Source of the DNA: JACQCV01 sp964639675
Lineage (GTDB): Bacteria > Patescibacteriota > Minisyncoccia > Phycocordibacterales > UBA12445
Length of the DNA stretch: 20,816 nt
Assembly (NCBI GenBank): GCA_964639675.1
Contig: CAZXEK010000056.1
Span: forward strand, 1 to 20,816
Reading direction: 5' to 3'
Shown piece after piece: positions 1-6,539 of the stretch. The position numbers were made by a program, and so were the translations under genes. Numbering within the stretch: the first letter of the stretch is position 1; each line of letters starts with the position of its first letter. Under the pieces are notes generated by a model that saw only the letters and a list, made by a program, of their open reading frames with translations, had not been told where the DNA came from and made no database searches.

Positions 1-171
1 TGGTATCCCAAGCTTTTGCGAGAAAGATGCATCGGAGGAACCAACTACGCTTGCGATCAAGCGGATGTTTGGAAGCCATGCGGCGAAAGCAAACATCACC
101 GCACTCAAAATAAGTGCGAGAAATGCATACACCGGTTTTTGAAACACCTTTTGTAAGGCTTGGAATAACAT
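1..171 (-). CDS. N-terminal part of an unknown membrane protein (truncated by window edge)
   Basis: The first 57 codons of a reverse-strand gene are visible, starting with ATG at 171-169 and open to the window edge. The peptide begins MLFQALQKVFQKPVYAFLAL and continues with a hydrophobic run (about residues 14-36, ending AFAAWLPNI), so it enters the membrane near its N-terminus. The start lies 2 nt after the stop of the DsbA-like gene, so the two are almost certainly co-transcribed and perhaps translationally coupled. That position suggests a role in the membrane or in extracytoplasmic redox chemistry, but this is inference. It resembles hydrophobic proteins with an A-WLPN-LI motif that I associate with CPR genomes; I cannot assign a function. 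Confidence 0.7.
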   Translation of the reverse strand, partial: MLFQALQKVFQKPVYAFLALILSAVMFAFAAWLPNIRLIASVVGSSDASFSQKLGIP

Positions 172-173
172 GT

Positions 174-944
174 TTATTTGCCTTGCAATGCAAGATCAAT
201 TAATTGTTTTACCGAAGCATAAGGCTGTGCACCAGAAAGCGGATACTTTTTATTTTTTGCACCGACTACTATGCTCCATGGCGTACCATTTCCACCGGTT
301 GCAGTTGCGTTCTGAACATCTTCCTCGATATGCTTGGTGAATTTTCCACTAGTAAGACAACTGTTGAACTTACTCACATCAAGACCGACATACTGCGCAA
401 TCTTAGGGAGCTCTGCAGGATCAAGACCGTTGTTTGACGGAGTTATTTCATAAAGACGGTCTGCGTATGCCCAGAATTTATCATTTCCACCTTGATCTCC
501 GGCACATTCAAGGGCTGTGGCCTCATTACGAGCTTTTACTGGATGAAGCTGATCAAGTGGAAAATGGCGATACACCCACGCCACTTTTCCGTCTTTTCCA
601 TACTCGTCCATGACCTGCTTCATCGTTTCGTGGAATCGCTTGCAGAATGGACATTCGGTATCCGAGTATTCAACGATTTTGACAAGTGCTTCTGGGTTGC
701 CACGAATATGATCGTCTTTGCTAATTGGCTTCATTTGCTCGAGATCTCCGGTTTGTTGTGCCACGGGTTGCTGTGGAGCAACTGCCGTATTACTACTGCC
801 AGTTTTCCCACCGCTGTAGATCACTGCGCTAGCAATGAGAACTCCAGCGATAACCACAGCAATCGGTATGGTCAATGCGTTAGTTGGTGCCGGAGCTGGA
901 GTCGCGGGCGCTTTTGTTTCGTCTTCATTATATTGTTCGTGCAT
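174..944 (-). CDS. Membrane-anchored DsbA-like thiol-disulfide oxidoreductase
   Basis: This 256-residue protein has a short cytoplasmic N-terminus rich in Ala and Pro, one transmembrane segment (about 24-45), a linker, and a thioredoxin-fold domain from about residue 75. The active site is CPFC at 98-101, and the cis-proline loop is GTPW with Pro at 222. These are hallmarks of the DsbA/BdbD-type family (Thioredoxin_4) that oxidises or isomerises disulfides outside the membrane. Two further cysteines, C147 and C196, may form a structural disulfide. The ATG at 944 has no Shine-Dalgarno sequence. The next gene downstream begins 2 nt after the stop. Secreted cysteine-containing proteins such as the matrixin-like protein at 9144-9935 are plausible clients. 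I am confident of the fold and general role, less so of oxidase versus isomerase activity. Confidence 0.93.
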   Translation of the reverse strand: MHEQYNEDETKAPATPAPAPTNALTIPIAVVIAGVLIASAVIYSGGKTGSSNTAVAPQQPVAQQTGDLEQMKPISKDDHIRGNPEALVKIVEYSDTECPFCKRFHETMKQVMDEYGKDGKVAWVYRHFPLDQLHPVKARNEATALECAGDQGGNDKFWAYADRLYEITPSNNGLDPAELPKIAQYVGLDVSKFNSCLTSGKFTKHIEEDVQNATATGGNGTPWSIVVGAKNKKYPLSGAQPYASVKQLIDLALQGK

Positions 945-977
945 ATTGTTGTAATTTATTAAGAAATTAGTGGATAA

Positions 978-1005
978 ATTAAAATACCAGCGATGAATGA
1001 TTCAA
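978..1005 (-). promoter_or_regulatory. Candidate promoter for the DsbA-like gene
   Basis: On the reverse strand TTGAAT (1000-1005) and TTTAAT (978-983) are separated by 16 nt. The start codon at 944 would lie in a leader of roughly 25-30 nt. The match is moderate and is proposed only because it is the best one in this gap. Confidence 0.4.
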
Positions 1006-1052
1006 TGTCCTCACTACGGACACTGACCAATACTGATTTAACTAAATTGCAT

Positions 1053-1481
1053 TTAGTAAATTTTCGGGTTTAGGACACCTCGTATAAAAGCCAATTTCAA
1101 ATGATTGAAAAGTGTAAAATCAGGATTTTGCTTTAAATAGAGGCGCGAAGGTAATGTGAGCTTATCCGGTTTATGATATTGAAATGGGAACCAACTAAAA
1201 CCTAAGGCTAAGACGAGACCCAGTATCAGTAACATTAAACTGTCACGGACCTTTTCCGGAACCGCGATAAAAGCATTCCGCCATGAGTCAAAATGATGCG
1301 AGATGCTAGAGCCACAACATGGCTGTGCGTTTTGAGTAATCATTGAAGTAGAATCCGTTAATATAATAGGCATTGCCGTCTTATGAAACATTCCTGCACA
1401 CGCAAACCCAAAAACAAGCACCGAAACTGAACTGAAGATTATCAGCAACTTTGTTATTTTTTTAATCTTTGGTGAAAGCAT
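1053..1481 (-). CDS. Small Cys/His membrane protein, function unknown
   Basis: The protein has 142 residues and two hydrophobic segments (about 11-31 and 80-98). Between them lies a presumably extracytoplasmic loop with a CC pair at 55-56 and an HH pair at 62-63, followed by a conserved-looking SWRNAFIAVPEKVRDSL stretch. A basic C-terminal tail is probably cytoplasmic. The vicinal cysteines and histidines suggest metal binding or redox sensing, but that is inference. The gene starts 3 nt after the stop of the XRE regulator, so both form a two-gene operon driven by the promoter upstream of the regulator. I do not recognise a named family. Confidence 0.75.
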   Translation of the reverse strand: MLSPKIKKITKLLIIFSSVSVLVFGFACAGMFHKTAMPIILTDSTSMITQNAQPCCGSSISHHFDSWRNAFIAVPEKVRDSLMLLILGLVLALGFSWFPFQYHKPDKLTLPSRLYLKQNPDFTLFNHLKLAFIRGVLNPKIY

Positions 1482-1484
1482 ATA

Positions 1485-1670
1485 TTACTTACTTTGTATC
1501 AACTCCTCTATTTTAATACCCAATGCCTTTACCAACCTTGCAATCGTGGCAAGTGTCGGATTTGTCTTCCCGTTTTCAATGGTACTAATAAAACCACAAC
1601 TAACTTCTAGCGTTCGTGCAATATCCCCCTGTGATATACCTTTCTTAATTCTGATCCCTTTCAGATTCAA
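1485..1670 (-). CDS. XRE-family helix-turn-helix regulator (HTH_3)
   Basis: This 61-residue protein is a single Cro/CI-type HTH domain. It shows the canonical pattern RIKKGISQGDIARTLEVS, then FISTIENGKTNPTLATIARL and KALGI. The recognition helix includes SCGFISTIEN. The start is the TTG at 1668-1670; no in-frame ATG exists nearby and the domain begins at once. A -10-like hexamer CATAAT ends 5 nt before this TTG, so the mRNA may be leaderless. The gene is followed after 3 nt by the Cys/His membrane protein, which it probably controls together with itself. Such HTH-plus-membrane-protein pairs are common in small genomes. Confidence 0.88.
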   Translation of the reverse strand: MNLKGIRIKKGISQGDIARTLEVSCGFISTIENGKTNPTLATIARLVKALGIKIEELIQSK

Positions 1671-1675
1671 ACCAA

Positions 1676-1703
1676 ATTATGAATTGTGTGTTTATTGTAC
1701 CAA
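1676..1703 (-). promoter_or_regulatory. Predicted leaderless promoter of the XRE/membrane-protein operon
   Basis: Reverse-strand TTGGTA (1698-1703), 16-nt spacer, CATAAT (1676-1681). The -10 ends 5 nt before the TTG start at 1670, so transcription would begin at or next to the start codon. Confidence 0.5.
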
Positions 1704-1731
1704 GCTCGAACCTATTTCCAAAATCAGTGGA

Positions 1732-1746
1732 CGGCGCTTTGCGCCG
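1732..1746. repeat. Short GC-rich hairpin downstream of tRNA-Arg
   Basis: CGGCGC (1732-1737), loop TTT, GCGCCG (1741-1746) form a perfect 6-bp stem. It lies about 40 nt downstream of the tRNA 3' end on the reverse strand. Neither strand has a good U-tract immediately after it, so it could be a weak terminator or a processing/stability hairpin for the tRNA transcript. Confidence 0.45.
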
Positions 1747-1785
1747 CCAACAAAAAAGTCGGTCAATTTTCTGAAAGTCAGATTT

Positions 1786-1860
1786 TGGTGCCCCCGAAAG
1801 GAATCGAACCTCCATCTCTCCCTTAGGACGGGATTGCTCTATCCATTGAGCTACGAGGGC
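1786..1860 (-). tRNA. tRNA-Arg(CCT) with encoded CCA
   Basis: The reverse strand folds into a full cloverleaf of 75 nt including CCA. The acceptor GCCCTCG pairs with CGGGGGC (one T-G wobble), followed by discriminator A and CCA. The D stem is GCTC/GAGC. The anticodon loop is GTCCTAA, giving anticodon CCT, which reads AGG. The T stem GGAGG pairs with CCTTT (with G-T pairs) around the loop TTCGATT. The top pair of the anticodon stem is a mismatch (A-G). The tRNA begins 6 nt after the stop of the RNHCP gene, so it may be processed from the same transcript. Confidence 0.95.
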
Positions 1861-1866
1861 AAATGA

Positions 1867-2160
1867 CTAAACTGATACTAAAATAATATTCTGCTGATTA
1901 TCATTTTCCGCCACTCTATTCTTTTTTAAACTACCACATTTTTCACACTTATGCACGACCACTGTCTTTCTATTCTTTATTTCTATTCCAACTGGCTTCA
2001 TCATTCCACGACAGTGCTCAAGTCTATCTCCGGGATTAATATCCACATGTCGACTCCACAAACAATCTGGACAATGGTTAGTATAACCATTACCTAAAAC
2101 AAATGCGCCACACTGTCCACAGGTAAAATCCTCTTTATTTTTTATAAAATTCTCTGCCAC
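1867..2160 (-). CDS. RNHCP-domain zinc-ribbon protein
   Basis: This 97-residue protein matches the RNHCP domain pattern: FTCGQCGAFV near the N-terminus, then NHCPDCLWSRHVDINPGDR (about 28-46), then C-GMM-PVGI, and a final HKCEKCG (about 70-76). The paired cysteines imply one or two zinc sites. The signature arginine of 'RNHCP' is Thr here (TNHCP). Molecular function of the family is not established as far as I know. The start is GTG at 2160-2158 and overlaps the TAG stop of clpB by one base (TAGTG), a classic coupling arrangement, so it is made together with the disaggregase. The tRNA-Arg follows 6 nt downstream. Confidence 0.9.
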   Translation of the reverse strand: MAENFIKNKEDFTCGQCGAFVLGNGYTNHCPDCLWSRHVDINPGDRLEHCRGMMKPVGIEIKNRKTVVVHKCEKCGSLKKNRVAENDNQQNIILVSV

Positions 2161-4826
2161 TATTTATTCTCTGCCTTTTGTCCCTTAGCTCTTGCTATGG
2201 TTGAAACAACACCAACCTCTACTAGTCCATTTTTTATAAAAACAGCAATTTTACTACCAGATATAACGGAGCTTGAAATAAGAAACTCTGATATTGGATT
2301 TAAAATTTTATTCTGAATCAGCCTCTTAAGCGGCCTCGCGCCATAGTGTGGATTATGACCCTCTTTGGCCAAATAATTTAAAACCTCATCGGAAGCTTCA
2401 AGCGCAATACCCTTGTCGGAAAGTCTCTTCCTTACAATGTTTAACTGCTTTAAAACTATACCCTTTAAAGTTTCGTCTTTTAAGGTATCGAAAATTATTA
2501 TCTCATCTAAGCGATTTAAGAACTCTGGCCTAAAATGATCTTTAAGTGAATCCCGAATCTTCTCCTTGGTTTCTGTGTAGTTATCTCCATGTACATTATT
2601 TCCAAACCCAATACTCTCTAGCTTGTTTACATATTCTGAACCGATATTCGAAGTAAGGATGATAACTGTGTTCTTAAAATTAACCACTCTCCCCTTAGAG
2701 TCCGTAAGTCGCCCATTATCTAGGACTTGTAGCAAGATATTAAATACTTCCGGGTGAGCCTTCTCGATCTCGTCAAATAAAATTACTGAATACGGCCTGT
2801 GACGCACTAACTCTGTGAGATTTCCACTCTCTTCATATCCAACATAACCTGGTGGTGAACCGATCAACTTCGAAACAGAGTGCTTCTCCATGAACTCAGA
2901 CATGTCGATTCTTATTATAGCCTTCTCATCATTAAACATAAACTCAGAAAGAGCCTTTGCAAGTTCAGTTTTACCGACACCAGATGGACCAAGAAACATA
3001 AAGGAACCGATCGGTTTATCAGGATCTGAGATACCTGCGCGAGAACGTTTAACGGCACCAGCAACTTTCTTAACTGCATCGCTTTGACCTAAAACCCTCT
3101 TAGAAAGCTCCTCCTCCATCCTTTTTAATTTCAAGGCCTCCTCTTCGAGCATTCTAAACACTGGAATCCCCGTCCATCTTGAAACTATGTTAGCAATATC
3201 CTCCGATGTCACCTCTTCCTTCAATATTCTTTTAGTACTCTGTAATTTTTTAAGTTTAATCTCGGTCTCCTTAAGTTCCTTCTCCTTCTGTGGAACACGA
3301 CCATAGCGGATTTCAGCTACAACACTCAAGTCGCCACGCATCTCAGCAGATTCTGCCTCAAGACGAAGAGCCTCAAGCTCTTTCTTAATGGCCCTGGTAT
3401 CAACAATATTTTTCTTCTCATTTTTCCACCGATTATCTAGTTCAGAAGTTTGCTCTCTTAAATCACCTACCTCTTTATCTATCTGCTTAATCCGTGCCTT
3501 AACTGTCTTCGGATCACCGCTGGTATCTTTCTTTAACGCCTCTTTTTCAACCTCCAATCGCATAATCTTTTTGTCAGTCTCCAAGAGCAACATCGGCTTA
3601 TCTTCAAGGGAAAGTCGTAAGGAGGCAGAAGCTTCGTCGATAAGGTCTATGGCTTTGTCTGGTAAAAATCTATCTCCAATATATCTGGAACTCAAATTTA
3701 CAGCCGATACAATGGCATCATCAGTGATTTTTATACCATGATGTAATTCATATCGATCCTTCAATCCTCTAAGTATTGCCACAGCATCTTCAACACTTGG
3801 CTCACCTACATAAACCGGCTGAAACCTGCGAGCAAGTGCCATATCTCTCTCAATATATTTCTGATACTCCTTGAGAGTCGTAGCACCAATTGCTCTAAGT
3901 TCGCCACGAGCCAAAGCGGGCTTTAACATGTTTGATGCATCAATCGATCCCTCCGCTGCACCAGCCCCGACAATAGTATGGATCTCATCTATAAAAAGAA
4001 TTATATTTCCATTGGCCTTCTCAATATCCTTCAAAATATTTTTCAGTCTCTCCTCAAACTCTCCACGATATTTGGTACCAGCAACTAGTGAGCCCATATC
4101 AAGTGATACAATCTCTTTGTTTTTTAAAATATCAGGCGCATCACCTTTGGCAATCCTATTGGCTAAACCTTCCGCTACAGCGGTCTTACCAGTTCCTGGC
4201 TCACCGATAAGAACAGGATTATTTTTCGTCCTCCGAGAAAGAATCTGCATGATGCGCCTTATCTCATCATCTCGACCGATTACAGGATCCAATTTATCCT
4301 CGCGAGCAAGGCGAGTTAAATTCCTAGTATACTTCTCCAGCGCATGGGCCTTTTTCTTGGCAACTACATCTGTAATATTGCCACTCTTAATCTCCTGTAA
4401 AATCTTCAGAAGATCATCTTTGGAAATTTTAAATTTGTTTAATATATCTCTAGCCGAGCTAGGTACGTCAAGTAAGGCAACGAGTAGGTGCTCAGTAGAG
4501 ATAAACTCATCCTTAAGAAAGGCGGCTGCCTTGAGAGCTGTGTCTAAAACCTTAACCAGTTCAGCAGTCAGATATATCTGATAAGCTGGAGCTGATATAT
4601 TAGAGCTTTCACCAGTTTCAATCGTCTCTATCAAGTGATCAGTTAAAAGGATAGTATCAACTTCTAATCTGTCTAGTATAGATAGCACCAAACTATCATC
4701 CTGAATTAACAGAGCGATCAAAAGGTGTATTGGGCTGACCTGATTCTGACCCCTTTCTATAACCAATTCATGGGCCTTTCTAATAGCCTCCTTGGCCTTA
4801 GTTGTAAAATTATTGAATGGTAACAT
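2160..4826 (-). CDS. clpB: ClpB-type AAA+ disaggregase with a ClpC-like IGF loop
   Basis: This 888-residue Hsp100 ATPase has a Clp N domain (about 1-145), a first AAA module with Walker A GEPGTGKT (208-215), Walker B ILFIDE (276-281), pore loop GTKYRGEF and arginine fingers RR (333-334). A long coiled-coil middle domain (about 410-530) contains the ClpB-typical AEIRYGRVPQKEKEL. The second AAA module has Walker A GPSGVGKT (613-620), pore loop GSPPGYVGYEE, Walker B VILFDE (681-686) and sensor-2 GARPLKR. The full middle domain points to ClpB, which unfolds aggregates with DnaK. Unusually, residues 739-741 read IGF at the position of the ClpP-docking tripeptide of ClpC/ClpA. A consensus promoter lies upstream; I see no Shine-Dalgarno sequence and no CIRCE operator. 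Its stop overlaps the RNHCP start. Confidence 0.95.
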   Translation of the reverse strand: MLPFNNFTTKAKEAIRKAHELVIERGQNQVSPIHLLIALLIQDDSLVLSILDRLEVDTILLTDHLIETIETGESSNISAPAYQIYLTAELVKVLDTALKAAAFLKDEFISTEHLLVALLDVPSSARDILNKFKISKDDLLKILQEIKSGNITDVVAKKKAHALEKYTRNLTRLAREDKLDPVIGRDDEIRRIMQILSRRTKNNPVLIGEPGTGKTAVAEGLANRIAKGDAPDILKNKEIVSLDMGSLVAGTKYRGEFEERLKNILKDIEKANGNIILFIDEIHTIVGAGAAEGSIDASNMLKPALARGELRAIGATTLKEYQKYIERDMALARRFQPVYVGEPSVEDAVAILRGLKDRYELHHGIKITDDAIVSAVNLSSRYIGDRFLPDKAIDLIDEASASLRLSLEDKPMLLLETDKKIMRLEVEKEALKKDTSGDPKTVKARIKQIDKEVGDLREQTSELDNRWKNEKKNIVDTRAIKKELEALRLEAESAEMRGDLSVVAEIRYGRVPQKEKELKETEIKLKKLQSTKRILKEEVTSEDIANIVSRWTGIPVFRMLEEEALKLKRMEEELSKRVLGQSDAVKKVAGAVKRSRAGISDPDKPIGSFMFLGPSGVGKTELAKALSEFMFNDEKAIIRIDMSEFMEKHSVSKLIGSPPGYVGYEESGNLTELVRHRPYSVILFDEIEKAHPEVFNILLQVLDNGRLTDSKGRVVNFKNTVIILTSNIGSEYVNKLESIGFGNNVHGDNYTETKEKIRDSLKDHFRPEFLNRLDEIIIFDTLKDETLKGIVLKQLNIVRKRLSDKGIALEASDEVLNYLAKEGHNPHYGARPLKRLIQNKILNPISEFLISSSVISGSKIAVFIKNGLVEVGVVSTIARAKGQKAENK

Positions 4827-4878
4827 TTTGGAAATTTAAAACTAAAAACTGAAAATGAACGAAAAATAGTTTTCCTAA

Positions 4879-4906
4879 ATTATAATGAGGTAAAAAAAAT
4901 TGTCAA
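4879..4906 (-). promoter_or_regulatory. Perfect-consensus housekeeping promoter of clpB
   Basis: Reverse strand TTGACA (4901-4906), 16-nt spacer, TATAAT (4879-4884); both hexamers match the sigma-70 consensus exactly. The predicted leader is about 45 nt. No inverted repeat of the CIRCE type is present, so any heat regulation would need another mechanism. Confidence 0.85.
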
Positions 4907-4921
4907 TCAGAGCGGAGGAGG

Positions 4922-5821
4922 TCAGATAGACGATTTCGTGCTAGAAGGATTAGGATTAGGACTAAGACGAGACTTTATTAAATCAATTGGCACAGCAACA
5001 CTGTTATTTAAATTAAGCCCGATAATAAAACCATCACTACTAAGTAGTGGACCTCCAATATTTGTCTCGTCAGATTTAACTGTAGTTTTAAAGATAGGTG
5101 ACAAAGAACTGGAAGTAATATCCCTTAGGGACGATACTAGGCCGACGGAGACAGTATACCGAGAAAGATCACGCCCTAAAACAATAACCGTCTGACCAAG
5201 AGCTATCGGCTTTGAGGTAAATTGTGGAATTGGAAATTTAACAACGCTGTCATGTTCAATTTTTAAAACAGCCAGACTGTCATTTTTACTATAGAAGACA
5301 ACACTGGCTGAATATTTTTTATCTCCGACATAGACTCCATAATTTATACTCTGGTCCGGAATAACGCTATAGGATGTCGCAACTAAACCGTCACTGGAAA
5401 TCAAGAAACCCGTACCGGCCTCTAGCTCTTTATTAGAATCAATACTTGATAAAACAACCGCGGATTGACTCGCAGGATTGCCATCGGTAACCTCCGCAAC
5501 TTGCTTTAAATCCTGAGAAGGGCCATTAGCAGAAACAAAACCAATTGGAAACACAATCCGAACAATGACTGGCTTAACGATAGAGGCCGTTTTAATTATC
5601 TGCTCCTCCTGACCAAGAACCACTCTTGTCTCTCTGACCTCTGTTTTTACAGCGGGGACAACCTTCTCTATTGTGCGTTCAACTACCCTGTTTATGGTTT
5701 GTGTGACGGCAGGTGGAGCTTGCTGTAGAAGAGTTACAGTTACAATCCCTGTAGTTACGGAGGTAACAAAGGTTATAAACAGAGTAAGTAAGACGACTTG
5801 AGTTTTGTTAAGATCCTCCAC
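4922..5821 (-). CDS. Membrane-anchored HtrA/S1C-fold protein with no intact catalytic triad
   Basis: I place the start at the GTG at 5821-5819 (299 residues, beginning (M)EDLNKTQVV), because a -10 box ends 6 nt before it; a TTG six codons upstream also keeps the frame. One transmembrane helix (about 8-32) is followed by a linker and a trypsin-like beta-barrel. The fold is recognisable from GTGFLISSDGLVATSYSVI, LAVLKI and IGGPLLSSDGFIIGL. The catalytic positions are changed: the His site of 'NNHVV' is Ser152 (SYSVI), the Asp before LAVLK is Ser182, and the Ser of GNSGGP is Ile255 (TNIGGP). No PDZ domain follows; the C-terminus is a Ser/Pro-rich tail. It is probably an extracytoplasmic binding or scaffold protein rather than a protease. 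Confidence 0.85.
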   Translation of the reverse strand: MEDLNKTQVVLLTLFITFVTSVTTGIVTVTLLQQAPPAVTQTINRVVERTIEKVVPAVKTEVRETRVVLGQEEQIIKTASIVKPVIVRIVFPIGFVSANGPSQDLKQVAEVTDGNPASQSAVVLSSIDSNKELEAGTGFLISSDGLVATSYSVIPDQSINYGVYVGDKKYSASVVFYSKNDSLAVLKIEHDSVVKFPIPQFTSKPIALGQTVIVLGRDLSRYTVSVGLVSSLRDITSSSLSPIFKTTVKSDETNIGGPLLSSDGFIIGLNLNNSVAVPIDLIKSRLSPNPNPSSTKSSI

Positions 5822-5827
5822 ATCTGA

Positions 5828-5855
5828 ATTATATAACAAAATATTAAAAAGGCAA
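5828..5855 (-). promoter_or_regulatory. Predicted leaderless promoter of the HtrA-like gene
   Basis: Reverse strand TTGCCT (5850-5855), 16-nt spacer, TATAAT (5828-5833), then TCAGAT and the GTG start at 5821. The 6-nt distance places transcription start on the start codon. Confidence 0.6.
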
Positions 5856-5963
5856 AAAAAACAGCTGTTGTTAACTTCTACCCAAGATAAATGAATTTCC
5901 TACCAAAAAAGTCTTGTAAAATAAGAGCTAAATCATAAACCGAGGATAATTACCTCAATGGGC

Positions 5964-5992
5964 TTGACAATAACTATCTTTTAGTATAGTAT
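5964..5992 (+). promoter_or_regulatory. Promoter of the 6092 gene
   Basis: TTGACA at 5964-5969 is followed by TATAGT (5985-5990, spacer 15) or TAGTAT (5987-5992, spacer 17). Transcription would start near 5998, giving a leader of about 90 nt. Confidence 0.7.
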
Positions 5993-6046
5993 ATTTGACA
6001 GGTAGTTTGAAAAGAATAAGCGAAGTCGGTGCGGGGTCATGTTCTC

Positions 6047-6071
6047 GCCCAGGGGTAAACACCCAACGGGC
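6047..6071 (+). promoter_or_regulatory. Structured element in the leader of the 6092 gene
   Basis: GCCC (6047-6050) can pair with GGGC (6068-6071), and within it GGGT (6053-6056) with ACCC (6061-6064) around an AAAC loop. The nested hairpin ends 4 nt before the AAGGAGG ribosome site (6076-6082), so it could modulate translation. No known riboswitch is recognised. Confidence 0.4.
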
Positions 6072-6091
6072 TAACAAGGAGGCGTACTTCT

Positions 6092-6436
6092 ATGGTCATT
6101 CCAGGAAAGGGCATGAAGGTTCTCACTCGGCAGGGTCTGATCGGCACAGTCGTCGGCTCCAAGGAGGGAGTACTCACGGTCTCTTTGGACAGGTCAGAAA
6201 AGGAGGTCTACGAATTCGCAGAGAGAGTGACCATCCTGCCCAACATGAGTTTGGGAGCGACCGTGAATCACCGCCATTTTGGTAAGGGCAAGGTGACCGA
6301 GATCCTCTCTGCCCTGACCGTTCGGGTCTGGTTCGAGAAGCCCATGATGAGAGGGGGCGAGAAGTCCTCACTCATGGACATCCGGAACCTCCGGCTCCTC
6401 TCTCCTGCGCCCGCGCCGAAGGCCAAGAAGGCTTAG
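6092..6436 (+). CDS. Unknown small protein with two SH3/Tudor-like segments
   Basis: The 114-residue protein starts with ATG 9 nt after AAGGAGG. Two similar segments can be seen: residues 7-33 (GMKVLTRQGLIGTVV...) and 55-83 (GATVNHRHFGKGKVTEI...VWFE). The second looks like the V-H-FG-G-V type of Tudor/KOW-like barrel found, for example, at the C-terminus of UvrD helicases. The C-terminus is Ala/Pro/Lys-rich (PAPAPKAKKA). A nucleic-acid or RNA-polymerase contact is possible, but this is inference from fold resemblance. The gene is clearly GC-richer than its surroundings: three sampled 60-base lines hold 53-65% G+C against 32% in a line of the adjacent desulfurase gene. It has its own promoter and terminator. 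I do not recognise a named family. Confidence 0.8.
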   Translation: MVIPGKGMKVLTRQGLIGTVVGSKEGVLTVSLDRSEKEVYEFAERVTILPNMSLGATVNHRHFGKGKVTEILSALTVRVWFEKPMMRGGEKSSLMDIRNLRLLSPAPAPKAKKA

Positions 6437-6473
6437 TCCTAGTTCGAGAATCGCTCGACCGAAATTCGGTCAC

Positions 6474-6507
6474 AAGCCAGGTTGAAATATACCTGGCTTT
6501 TATTTTT
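6474..6507 (+). terminator. Rho-independent terminator of the 6092 gene
   Basis: AAGCCAGGT (6474-6482) pairs perfectly with ACCTGGCTT (6491-6499), loop TGAAATAT, followed by TTATTTTTT. A second small hairpin, GACCG/CGGTC, lies just upstream at 6458-6472. Confidence 0.92.
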
Positions 6508-6539
6508 TATAAAAAACTCTATAGACGGAGCTTAAAAAA

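Noticed and set aside
204..962. Forward-strand frames opposite the DsbA-like gene
   Set aside because: They have no ribosome site or family features, while the reverse strand encodes a clear thioredoxin-fold protein.
1006..1022. TGTCC/GGACA hairpin after the Cys/His membrane protein gene
   Set aside because: The stem is only 5 bp and has no T-tract, so I do not call it a terminator.
4827..4921. Possible CIRCE or other heat-shock operator upstream of clpB
   Set aside because: No TTAGCACTC-N9-GAGTGCTAA-like inverted repeat is present; only a consensus sigma-70 promoter is seen.
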